DNA of 5,496 nt from Nitrososphaeraceae archaeon (GCA_025449515.1 JANWJI010000099.1:1-5496), one strand, 5' to 3'; shown: positions 1-5,482, counted from the stretch's first letter. The notes: a model not told the origin generated them from the letters alone. Made by a program: numbers and translations.

Positions 1-143
1 AATTCAGAAACTTCGTTATGTTGTAACGCTTTTAACACTTATCACGAATGGGCCAGATACGGATTACTATCTTTTGACCGAAAATTTCAAAGTTAGTTGA
101 CTAATATCAGATTTGTGCAACAAAGCATAAACTGGAATAAATT
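1..143. other. left edge, no recognised gene
   Basis: I see no gene I can name here. On the minus strand, after the stop of the McrC fragment, all frames soon hit stops, and I could not find the rest of McrC in any of them. On the plus strand, frame 1 is open from the window edge to a TAG at 109-111 and contains the string NTYHEWARYGLLSFD. It could be the tail of a gene that begins outside the window, possibly mobile-element debris that cut McrC short, but 36 codons are not enough to tell. Confidence 0.2.
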
Positions 144-482
144 TCAAGCCGTGTCTGAAGGTACTATTACAACAATTTCAAATGCACTGACAGAGAGTCC
201 TCGTCGTAACAAATCCTCTAAATAGTTTATTAGAAAACGAATTATAATGTGATAGAAATCCAGATGTGCCAACGCTGGCAGGCTTCCGAGTCCTATTTCG
301 GGCAACCTTAGGGCATATATTATCATGGACATAAAATTTGCATCTGAGATCTTGGGCTTTATGCGAACTATGTGATTTGGTAGAATTATTGTTCCTACAT
401 GCTCAGTTGCTTTTAATTTCATTCCTGTCAAAGTAAAAATAACTTCTACTTTTCCTTTGAACTCGGAGGAATCTATAAGCAA
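144..482 (-). pseudogene. mcrC: McrC N-terminal fragment (5-methylcytosine restriction system, nuclease subunit)
   Basis: This 112-residue ORF begins with TTG just 6 nt after the stop of the McrB-like gene, the usual mcrB-mcrC arrangement. Residues 28-45 (EHVGTIILPNHIVRIKPK) match the 'VG.I.LP....I.PKI' strand pattern near the start of McrC proteins, followed by a helical stretch ending LINYLEDLLRRGL, also typical. In the family McrC binds the McrB GTPase ring and carries a C-terminal PD-(D/E)xK nuclease. Here the reading frame ends at a TGA (144-146) after residues SDTA, and full McrC proteins are around three times longer, so the nuclease domain is missing from this ORF. I could not recover it in the other frames of the 143 bp left. 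Most likely a remnant by truncation or rearrangement; a frameshift with the rest outside the window is possible. Confidence 0.6.
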
Positions 483-488
483 TATAAT

Positions 489-1013
489 CTATATTGCTGC
501 CTCAGAATCACTCATTTTCGAATATTCTAAGATATTCGCAAAATGAGTTTTTATCTCCTTGAGAACTTGCTCGTCTCTTTTCGCAAAGAAGTACTGCTCT
601 GCTAAGGGCAGCAATTCATATTCGATGATCCTCTTCACCTTTTCATGATCCATATTATTTTCCATGAAATAGGAATGCCCAATCTGAAAATCTTTGTCCA
701 TTCTCTGACTAATAATTTCGTTTACAGCTTCAAGACTACTAATAAAATCTGGTTTATTCATGAATTCCGAATTTTTATCTAACCATGCGCTCAGTATCTG
801 CATGTCCGGGTAGAATTTTTTCATTGAAAACCTTCGTCGATTAGCATAGTCAAGAAATGCTACAGATCTGTCTTGGCTATTCATTGTGCCTATGATGTAT
901 AGATTAGATGGTATTGCAAATTTGTCTTCATCACTCGAAGAATATATTAAAGTTATCTTTTTGTCTCTATTTAGCAGAAGATGAATTAGCTCTTCAAATA
1001 TTTTCGCAATATC
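489..1013 (-). pseudogene. McrB C-terminal segment (AAA+ small domain, TMN and RRRF signatures)
   Basis: An open frame of 174 codons to a TAG at 489-491, with no start of its own. It opens with DIAKIFEEL, the sequence that normally follows the Walker B 'DEINRG' of McrB. It continues with the signature I-G-T-M-N-S-Q-D-R-S (residues 41-50 of the segment; sensor-like, specific to the McrB branch of AAA+ proteins) and L-D-Y-A-N-R-R-R-F (54-62), the arginine-rich element after it. The rest (KFYPDMQILSAWL onward) is a helical C-terminal lid ending in SDSEAAI. An internal ATG at 884 gives a 131-residue ORF, but that codon is the M of the TMN motif and not a credible start. This part looks undamaged; the break lies just upstream at about 1013-1020. 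Confidence 0.7.
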
Positions 1014-1020
1014 CCCTCTT

Positions 1021-1107
1021 AATTTCGTCTATAATAAGTACAAATCTTTCATCTGGAATTTTTGAGGCCTTTTCTACGAACCTCTTGAATATTCCGGGTC
1101 TCTTGGA
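1021..1107 (-). pseudogene. McrB middle segment carrying Walker B, in a different frame
   Basis: About 29 codons read in a frame shifted from both neighbours: S-K-R-P-G-I-F-K-R-F-V-E-K-A, then F-V-L-I-I-D-E-I, which is the Walker B strand (1021-1044) with the Asp-Glu pair for Mg and catalytic water. P-G-I-F-K-R-F is the usual McrB sequence between the 'FHPSYSYEDFIEG' block and Walker B, so the placement is firm. The frame is entered near the T run at 1107-1111: one extra T would rejoin it to the upstream part. It is left at about 1013-1020, where two bases appear to be missing between D-E-I and G-D-I-A. In the upstream frame the reader instead meets TAG at 1074-1076. Confidence 0.65.
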
Positions 1108-1787
1108 AAAACCACTCCTTCATTGGGTCTTATACCTTCTATGAAATCTTCATAACTATAAGATGGGTGAAACTGTACCACCTCTACGTTTTCACGCTTG
1201 CCAGCAAAATAGTCTCCAAAAGCTTCAGCTACATAGGTCTTACCTGTGCCGGGAGGTCCATGAAAAATAAACTGACCCTTCTCCAGTAAGCGCTGTTCAA
1301 TATCTTCTATATCAGTGACGCTAAGGTGCGTCTTTTCTATTAGATTTGGGAGAGCAAACATTATGTCCATATTATCTACATATGAGGATAGCAAAACATT
1401 GTTGCCTGACAATCGGTACGGGTCTCTTTGAATATTGAAATTCTTATTTATATCGCTTCCACTTTTCTGTTCATAAATAACTGGCTTCAGTAGTTCAAAC
1501 GGTAGAGACAAAAAATGGTCCTGAATCTTATCTAAGATTATAACAAAGTTTTCAGCATTATTTGAATCGTAAAAATCGTAAAGACGATTTGTAATACCCT
1601 GCCATATTTCTGAGTCCATTTTTGAACTCAGAACGTTCCCGCATATTCTATACTCCTTATCTTTATTGGAGATTGCAAATCCTTTAGCTGCAAGGTTATC
1701 TGGAATAGCTTCAAAATCCAAATTGCGTTTTACACATTCTTGTCTAATCCTTTCATATAATTCACTGAACCGAACCTTCTCCTTCGA
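1074..1787 (-). pseudogene. McrB AAA+ N-terminal segment with Walker A
   Basis: Open from just after a TAG at 1788-1790 to a TAG at 1074-1076. Coding similarity begins upstream of the TTG at 1721, with KVRFSELYERIRQE, so that TTG is internal and not a start. Counting from it, residues 127-149 (LIEKTHLSVTDIEDIE...) are the linker helix before the motor. Residues 150-162 (QFIFHGPPGTGKT) are the strand and Walker A loop, which binds the nucleotide phosphates; McrB is unusual among AAA+ proteins in using GTP. Residues 180-197 (EVVQFHPSYSYEDFIEGI) are a McrB hallmark. After V-V-F the frame is lost, and the last ten or so residues (PRDPEYSRGS) are out-of-frame readthrough. The roughly 100 residues before the linker look helical, and I do not recognise them. 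Confidence 0.72.
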
Positions 1788-2262
1788 CTAATTTTTTTTC
1801 GTTTCCGACTATAAAATCGTAGAGGTCGTTTGGTAATGGAATTATAGCGTTTTGCCTATTAAAATTTGCCAGTGCCTTAACTTTATTCTCAACCGCTGTT
1901 CGTTTAGATTCATCTAGATCGAGCTCCCTATAGTTACTGAGGTATGCAACTTTCTTATCATAATCTTTACCTTCTAGAGTTTTTCCCTTCTCTCCTGTAT
2001 CATTAGCAATTGATATTTTGCCGTACGCAAAAAACTTCATTCCGCCCTTCAATCTATTTCCTTTTTCATCCCTAGTTCTCCGGAAAATGACTCGAGCGCC
2101 AGGAACTATTTTTCTGTAATTAAAAACATTGTCTCCATACTCGTACTTTTCCCCTTCTTTGTCATTCCAATTTGAATTGGGCCGCTGTAACAACAATAGA
2201 TAGATGTCTTCACACCTACTCAAGAGAAAAGAATGAAAATTAGAAAATCTAGGTGCTTCCAA
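1762..2262 (-). pseudogene. PUA/EVE-like DNA-reader domain of the broken McrB
   Basis: A 166-codon frame from a TTG (2262) to TGA (1762-1764), with no SD and no upstream ATG or GTG in frame. Residues 20-53 (IYLLLLQRP...WNDKEGEKYEYG...NY) and then P-G-A-R-V-I-F (54-60) and F-F-A-Y-G-K-I (77-83) fit the PUA-like folds (EVE, YTH, SRA-like) found beside or within archaeal and bacterial McrB-type restriction proteins, where they flip and read modified bases. That structural link is established for McrB N-terminal domains of Thermococcus and Staphylothermus; assigning it here is by pattern only. The frame overlaps the next segment by 26 nt (1762-1787), and both make sense up to that point, so a 1-2 base indel near 1775 joined the domain to the GTPase motor. 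It could have been a separate gene, but the missing start and overlap favour one protein. Confidence 0.55.
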
Positions 2263-2513
2263 AGTCCCTGGGGAATTGATTTCTGGTCATTAGAGGAAAT
2301 AATTTTTTGTCAGATTTGAAAGGTTCATATCTATAAATTTCATCTAGTGATATCTTGAGTGAATCACGCTTTATTTCTGCATTCCACCTATTTGCGTACT
2401 TTAATTTTCCCTCAGCCACCTCTTATCATTATTGGCTGGTAGTTTGCATGCATTTCCATATCGTTGATCAGGAACCGCTGTAAATCAAGAAAACCTAACT
2501 TATTTTGTGGCAT
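2249..2513 (-). pseudogene. degenerate N-terminal region of the McrB-like gene
   Basis: Two short frames fit end to end. The first starts at ATG 2513 (preceded by AGGTGG five bases upstream) and gives MPQNKLGFLDLQRFLINDME then MHANYQPIMIRGG before a TGA at 2412. The string 'RFLINDMEMHANYQPIMI' is like the opening of a DNA-binding, winged-helix-type region seen at the start of some restriction proteins; this is recall, not a search. The second frame (2422-2249) gives KLKYANRWNAEIKRD, then LDEIYRYEPFKSDKKLFPLM, before a TAG. The frame shifts between them and again into the reader domain near 2260. A third frame is also briefly open near 2407-2460 (CKLPANNDKRWLREN). A stronger SD (AAGGAGG) and ATG at 2547 lie just upstream in a different frame, so the original start is uncertain. 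Confidence 0.45.
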
Positions 2514-2543
2514 GGGATCCACCTATTCCATTTGACTTTGCGA

Positions 2544-2867
2544 TCATCTGTAACTCCTCCTTACACTCGAATTGAGATTGCGCAATATTAATACACATTG
2601 CTTGAGAATTTTACGATCTTTTTGCACATAGGTGAATAATTGCACTAAGTATCCTAATTCTAGGAAAATCATGATGTTGTTTATTTTTCTACAATGGTTC
2701 AACAGCCAAAAGTCAGATCTAGATAGGGTGCGGCGTGAGATGAATCTTATAGATTGGAGAGGGAGGGATAGTAACTGATCAAATTCGCTATCCCACGCCC
2801 CATCAATTTCGGTTTTCTCTAGATCAACTCCACCTGGATCCACCAAGAATACGACAGATTCCTTCAT
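2544..2867 (-). CDS. hypothetical protein, 107 aa
   Basis: I do not recognise this protein. It starts at ATG 2867, two bases after the stop of the preceding small ORF, and ends at a TGA whose last bases overlap a downstream ATG (2547) in an ATGA. Near its end it contains an AAGGAGG motif well placed for that ATG. These tight junctions are the main reason to think it is, or was, a real gene in the chain leading into mcrB. The N-terminus (ESVVFLVDPGGVDLEKTEID) is acidic, residues 63-83 (KINNIMIFLELGYLVQLFTY) are hydrophobic enough for a buried or membrane helix, and the C-terminus is basic (SSVRRSYR). There is no convincing SD of its own. In a region full of broken frames it may equally be a fragment or a chance ORF. 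Confidence 0.35.
   Translation of the reverse strand: MKESVVFLVDPGGVDLEKTEIDGAWDSEFDQLLSLPLQSIRFISRRTLSRSDFWLLNHCRKINNIMIFLELGYLVQLFTYVQKDRKILKQCVLILRNLNSSVRRSYR
2556..2562 (-). promoter_or_regulatory. strong Shine-Dalgarno before ATG 2547
   Basis: AAGGAGG lies 8 bases before an ATG at 2547-2545, a textbook spacing. The frame opened there reads MIAKSNGIGGSHATK and stops after 15 codons at TAA. One base less in the A run that follows (2501-2504) would instead lead into NKLGFLDLQRFL, the start of the McrB-like protein. So this may be the true ribosome binding site of the broken gene, with the ATG at 2513 only an internal codon. Confidence 0.4.
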
Positions 2868-2869
2868 GC

Positions 2870-3085
2870 CTACAAAACATGCCCATAATTGTCATCCTTT
2901 GTAACTGGTGTAAAGTAAGGCAGGTTAACAACCGTCGCTATGAAAGTATAAAGAAGCACAATGACCAACCCTATTTTAATTAATTCATCCAATCCCGAAG
3001 AAGAAATATGTATGGACTAAAGGTTCATCTTGAACATTTGATTACCTCCACTCACAATCTTTGTAGTCTCTATGTTCAATTTCAT
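2870..3085 (-). pseudogene. small single-helix membrane protein ORF, interrupted by an in-frame TAG
   Basis: The frame opens with ATG at 3085 or, better, ATG at 3037, which has GGAGGT six bases upstream (3044-3049). It reads MFKMNL and then meets TAG (3017-3019). The same frame continues for 48 more codons to a TAG at 2870. This second part contains a clear membrane helix (LIKIGLVIVLLYTFIATVV), then NLPYFTPVTKDDNYGHVL, a plausible small membrane protein. A TTG at 2992 could start a 40-residue version by itself. The frame is the same as that of the carboxypeptidase upstream, whose TAA lies 31 bp before ATG 3085. I do not recognise the protein. The strong SD directing ribosomes to a six-codon ORF suggests a nonsense mutation in a formerly longer gene. 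A frameshift is an alternative, because another frame reads VQDEPLVHTYFFFGIG over 3035-2988. Confidence 0.4.
3044..3049 (-). promoter_or_regulatory. Shine-Dalgarno before ATG 3037
   Basis: GGAGGT followed by six bases and ATG. It sits 67-72 bp downstream of the carboxypeptidase stop and decides the most likely start of the interrupted small membrane ORF. I see no TATA box between the carboxypeptidase stop and this site, so the small ORF and the genes after it were probably read from the upstream transcript. Confidence 0.5.
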
Positions 3086-3115
3086 CCCATTCCTGCCATA
3101 AATGGATGGACTACA

Positions 3116-4366
3116 TTATCTGCTCGTTGCTATAATCCGATTTTTCTTTCTAATCTTGCTTTTCGATATAATCTCTGAAGACTTTGTCAATCTTCTCGTT
3201 ACACCGCCTATAGATATACAAAAAGCCAATAAACCTGCAGACACTTCAGAAATGATACTAGTGCCTTCTTTTATATCTGGTTGAAATTCGTTACCAGTCT
3301 CCAAAGTGTATGACATCACCTTCCCTTTGGACGTATCTATCATATGACGACTATAGGAATAGTCATCAGAGGCCGCAGAAGTAGGATAAAGACCCACACT
3401 TTGTTTAACTGTATAATTTGTTCCGCGTACGCCTGATATTGCCCTAGATATTATTTTTCCAGTCGATTTAAACCACTTAAAATCTGATTTTGAGATATAT
3501 TCTTTATACAGAGTTTCTTTCGGTTCATCTGGATCATTTGGCCCATCGGGATCATTAGGATCATTGGGGTTATCTTCATCTTCTGGAAATCCCCGTACAT
3601 CGTCATATTTTGGATTTGAAAAATTCATGGATGGTTTAGAAGTTTGATCGTCATCATCACCCCATGGATAAAGGATATCTTCATGAAAGGAATGCACATC
3701 AATCATATATTGTATCTGTGGATGCTGCTCAAGCATATATCGAACATTTCGAGTTTCTGGTTCAGAGAAAGCAGCATTTCCTTTGAATATTTCATCACAT
3801 GAATCAGAGCTGGTGCCTATGTTACTTTTCCACAAAAAGTCATAGTTGCGATTGATATCAACACCTTTGCAAGGAAGATTAGGATTAGGATTCATATTCT
3901 TTCTCCACATTGAATCGCCCACTGGTGACATGACAACGGCTCTGCCATCCGGATTTACAAGAGGAATAATAAATACATCCAGTCCGTCTACAACTTTTTG
4001 TAAGTCGAATTTGTCAAATGAGGATGATGATGCTTTTCCATACTTGAGCGATGATTGCGCAGTATATGCTCTGCATAAATCTAAAGAGAAACTAAGAAGT
4101 AAATCAGGGTTCACAATTTCACGCGCATGCACTCCTCCAAGGAACAAGGCCGCTTTCTTATTACCATTAACGATAGCATTATCGTTGTTGCCAATCTTCA
4201 ATGCTTTGATAGTTCTATTCTCATGGGATTTCTCAGGTAAATCAAATATTTGAACAATTGAAGGATAGGTGTTAGCTAAATATTGCATACCTTCGTCAAT
4301 GCCTTCGACAGTAAGATAACCTGGCAATGATTTTCGTTCTATCGATATCTTTATCTTTTTACTCAT
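3116..4366 (-). CDS. M14 family zinc carboxypeptidase
   Basis: A metallocarboxypeptidase of 416 residues that should remove C-terminal amino acids from peptides. All catalytic elements are visible, by comparison with bovine carboxypeptidase A: H80-A-R-E83 (two zinc ligands; R82 like Arg71), W-R155-K (like Arg127), N172-R173-N (like Asn144-Arg145, which binds the substrate carboxylate), H225 in DVHS (third zinc ligand), Y338 in DDYSY (like Tyr248) and E356 in YTLETG (the general base, like Glu270). N-P-D-G-R at 138-142 is a further family motif. Residues 262-282 form an acidic Asp/Asn-Pro-rich loop between the third zinc ligand and the Tyr region. The C-terminal ~30 residues are strongly basic (RRLTKSSEIISKSKIRKKNR). 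The N-terminus is charged with no signal peptide, so it is probably cytoplasmic. It starts 9 nt after the stop of the prodomain-like gene; an AAGGAGG lies inside that gene's end, 14 nt upstream of ATG, a rather long spacing. The gene is intact, unlike its downstream neighbours. Confidence 0.93.
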   Translation of the reverse strand: MSKKIKISIERKSLPGYLTVEGIDEGMQYLANTYPSIVQIFDLPEKSHENRTIKALKIGNNDNAIVNGNKKAALFLGGVHAREIVNPDLLLSFSLDLCRAYTAQSSLKYGKASSSSFDKFDLQKVVDGLDVFIIPLVNPDGRAVVMSPVGDSMWRKNMNPNPNLPCKGVDINRNYDFLWKSNIGTSSDSCDEIFKGNAAFSEPETRNVRYMLEQHPQIQYMIDVHSFHEDILYPWGDDDDQTSKPSMNFSNPKYDDVRGFPEDEDNPNDPNDPDGPNDPDEPKETLYKEYISKSDFKWFKSTGKIISRAISGVRGTNYTVKQSVGLYPTSAASDDYSYSRHMIDTSKGKVMSYTLETGNEFQPDIKEGTSIISEVSAGLLAFCISIGGVTRRLTKSSEIISKSKIRKKNRIIATSR

Positions 4367-4375
4367 TCCTAGTAT

Positions 4376-4648
4376 CTATACCTCCTTGCCCTTGATCCAT
4401 TCCTTAAATGTCACAGCATGTACTTTGGCTCGTGCTCTCTTCGATGCTTCTTCTTCGACTATTACTTGATATCCGTTTTGTATTAGCATACCTATTTCTT
4501 CAAGGGATAGAAGTCCCTCTATTCTGAACTTGTTTTCTTCATGTTTAGTAGCCGTAGGCTTGAAGAGATCTAGATGATATTTCCTTAGATTGGCAAGTGC
4601 TGATTTACTAGGAGCAATTACTTTGACAAAAAATTTGTTTGAGCTCAC
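4376..4648 (-). CDS. small protein resembling an M14 carboxypeptidase prodomain
   Basis: A 90-residue soluble protein directly upstream of the carboxypeptidase, almost certainly in its operon (9 nt gap). Its layout looks like strand (KFFVKVIAP), helix (SKSALANLRKYHL), strands (DLFKPT... KFRIEGLLS), helix (LEEIGMLIQNG), strand (YQVIVEEEA), ending in a basic KRARAKVHAVTFKEWIKGKEV. The 'L..L...LDLF' and 'L..LI.NGYQV.V' pattern recalls the N-terminal prodomain-like region that precedes the catalytic domain in many bacterial zinc carboxypeptidases. I infer that it folds with, inhibits or guides the peptidase as a separate chain; nothing in the sequence proves this. The start is GTG at 4648 with no SD. 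An in-frame TGA a short way upstream excludes a longer version, and no other usual start lies between. See the finding on an ATG at 4668 in another frame. Confidence 0.7.
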   Translation of the reverse strand: MSSNKFFVKVIAPSKSALANLRKYHLDLFKPTATKHEENKFRIEGLLSLEEIGMLIQNGYQVIVEEEASKRARAKVHAVTFKEWIKGKEV

Positions 4649-4693
4649 GTTTGTAGATTCACGCTCATTGGTTGAAATGTATCAGTGCAGAAG

Positions 4694-4700
4694 TATTATA
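4694..4700 (-). promoter_or_regulatory. TATA box for the prodomain-carboxypeptidase operon
   Basis: TATAATA on the minus strand, within AAAGTATAATACTT. Archaeal promoters start transcription about 25 bp downstream, which here falls around 4668-4672, some 20 bp before the GTG start. That short leader contains no SD, so the first gene would be read from a nearly leaderless message. Confidence 0.5.
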
Positions 4701-4755
4701 CTTTAGTAATCCTCACATATTAGCAATAATAACAGAAAACTAAAAGTAACAACTG

Positions 4756-4799
4756 TCATGAAGAGAAGTCTGAACTAATTTCTTTTCTCTTCTTCATGA
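4756..4799. repeat. imperfect inverted repeat in the divergent spacer
   Basis: TCATGAAG-AGAAG at 4756-4768 pairs with CTTCTTCATGA at 4789-4799 and the TTTTCTC before it, if a three-base bulge is allowed; the outer eight bases pair perfectly. The loop is about 14-20 bases. It lies between divergent promoters rather than behind a gene, so a terminator role is unlikely. It could be an operator or the remnant of a mobile-element end. Confidence 0.4.
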
Positions 4800-4957
4800 T
4801 ATTTTATAAAAGCCCCTAAATAAAATGCCAACGTAATTTCATTACCGAATTAGCATATTATATCCTAATTTGAATTCATACTAAAGTAACTTGGGTAATA
4901 GAGAAAATAAAGGTAACGAAGTAGTAATACTGATAACACAATGGTAATAGTTCTTAC

Positions 4958-4965
4958 CTTTAAGA
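4958..4965 (+). promoter_or_regulatory. TATA-like box of the HTH gene
   Basis: CTTTAAGA, centred about 26 bp before ATG 4988. That is the archaeal TATA-to-start distance, so transcription would begin at or next to this ATG, giving a leaderless message. This supports 4988 as the start over the TTG at 4973, which would lie upstream of the expected transcript start. Confidence 0.4.
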
Positions 4966-4987
4966 TTCAATCTTGCCTATATTAGAT

Positions 4988-5245
4988 ATGAGAAACATGA
5001 GACAGGAAAAAGAAAAACTAGTTTTAGACCTTTATTACAAGGAAGGAAAGACTTACAGTGAAATAGCCAAGGAAGCACGAATATCTCTACGTGATATTGG
5101 ACCTATTCTGAAAAAATCCGGATCAGAGCAATCCCTGTCCGATTCATCTCAAGTCTACAAACTCTTTTCAGAAGGCAAAGCTCCACTACAAGTGGCTATT
5201 AAATTAGGTAATACCCAAGAACTTCGAACAGAAAATAAGGGATAA
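4988..5245 (+). CDS. short helix-turn-helix protein, probably C-terminally truncated
   Basis: An 85-residue protein from ATG 4988 (ATG 4997 is also possible). Residues 11-40 (LVLDLYYKEGKTYSEIAKEA then RISLRDIGPIL) form a three-helix HTH of the sigma-region-4/transposase-like type, with G-K-T-Y-S-E-I-A as the turn. Then follows S-L-S-D-S-S-Q-V-Y-K-L-F-S-E-G-K-A-P-L-Q-V-A-I-K-L, a second helical repeat. This sequence closely recalls a large family of DNA-binding proteins in Nitrososphaera and Nitrosocosmicus, whose members usually continue after 'VAI.L' with a longer helical and coiled-coil part. Here the ORF ends within about 11 residues (GNTQELRTENKG), which suggests truncation, perhaps by arrival of the insertion sequence whose transposase starts 25 bp later. 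The role is unknown; DNA binding is inferred. Confidence 0.65.
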   Translation: MRNMRQEKEKLVLDLYYKEGKTYSEIAKEARISLRDIGPILKKSGSEQSLSDSSQVYKLFSEGKAPLQVAIKLGNTQELRTENKG

Positions 5246-5269
5246 TTTCTAGTACTGTATCCGTGATGC

Positions 5270-5482
5270 ATGCGTGAATCTAGTCCTATAGAACTCGCTG
5301 GAAATGTGACAAAAAGCTACGTATACTTTCGTCATGCTAGATGGAAAGGAAGGAGACAATGTCCAAGATGTGGATATCGATTATTGTACCATCTTAAAGA
5401 TAGGAGATTTGGATGCAAACGTTGCAGATACAAATTTGGAGAGTTGACAGGAACTTATCTTGGAGAGTTTTATTTCTCTTGA
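5270..5482 (+). mobile_element. left part of an IS1595-family insertion sequence
   Basis: The zinc-ribbon transposase start marks an insertion sequence whose left end should lie in or just before 5246-5269, and whose body continues past the window. The boundary given covers only the recognisable transposase part; no target-site duplication can be checked here. Its position immediately behind the shortened HTH gene suggests it inserted into that gene. Confidence 0.5.

Larger units (their letters stand above)
489..2513 (-). pseudogene. mcrB: McrB-like GTPase of a McrBC restriction system, broken by about five frameshifts
   Basis: Read as one gene of roughly 670 codons, this is an archaeal-style McrB: N-terminal region, PUA/EVE-like DNA-reader domain, then the AAA+ GTP-hydrolysing motor. 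It falls into six consecutive frame segments: 2513-2412, about 2422-2249, about 2286-1762, 1787 to about 1107, about 1107-1021, and 1013-489. The switches lie near 2415, 2260, 1775, 1107 and 1018. At 1107 the shift lies in a T run (minus strand). At 1018 it fits loss of two bases after D-E-I of Walker B. The last two shifts sum to three bases, so the frame returns to that of Walker A. In the family, McrB hexamers recognise modified DNA and drive McrC. No intact product can be made here. Sequencing error is the alternative, but the adjacent 416-codon peptidase gene is unbroken, which argues for real decay. Confidence 0.72.
4649..4972. other. divergent intergenic region
   Basis: About 324 bp without a gene, very AT-rich, separating the minus-strand carboxypeptidase pair from the plus-strand HTH gene. 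It holds the TATA boxes for both directions, an imperfect inverted repeat at 4756-4799, and three GGTAAY-type words on the plus strand (4894, 4912, 4943) before the HTH promoter. I see no RNA gene or longer ORF. Confidence 0.6.

Noticed and set aside
908..1144. A 78-codon plus-strand ORF
   Set aside because: It lies opposite the Walker B region of the McrB-like gene, which is clearly coding on the minus strand.
2516..2844. Two copies of GGATCCACC (2516-2524 and 2836-2844) flanking the 107-residue ORF, considered as a target-site duplication
   Set aside because: Flanking bases differ and no element ends or transposase lie between them; one copy is part of the DPGG codons. Chance is adequate.
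3017..3019. TAG read as pyrrolysine
   Set aside because: No pyrrolysine machinery is visible, and it is not expected in Nitrososphaeria; a nonsense mutation is simpler.
3102..3284. A 60-codon hydrophobic plus-strand ORF
   Set aside because: It mostly overlaps the carboxypeptidase C-terminus on the other strand; its hydrophobicity reflects the reverse of Lys/Ile-rich codons.
3846..4253. A 135-codon plus-strand ORF
   Set aside because: It lies opposite the carboxypeptidase gene, whose catalytic motifs fix the coding strand; it is a shadow.
4756..4799. The inverted repeat as a transcription terminator
   Set aside because: It lies upstream of both divergent genes, so there is no gene ending at it.
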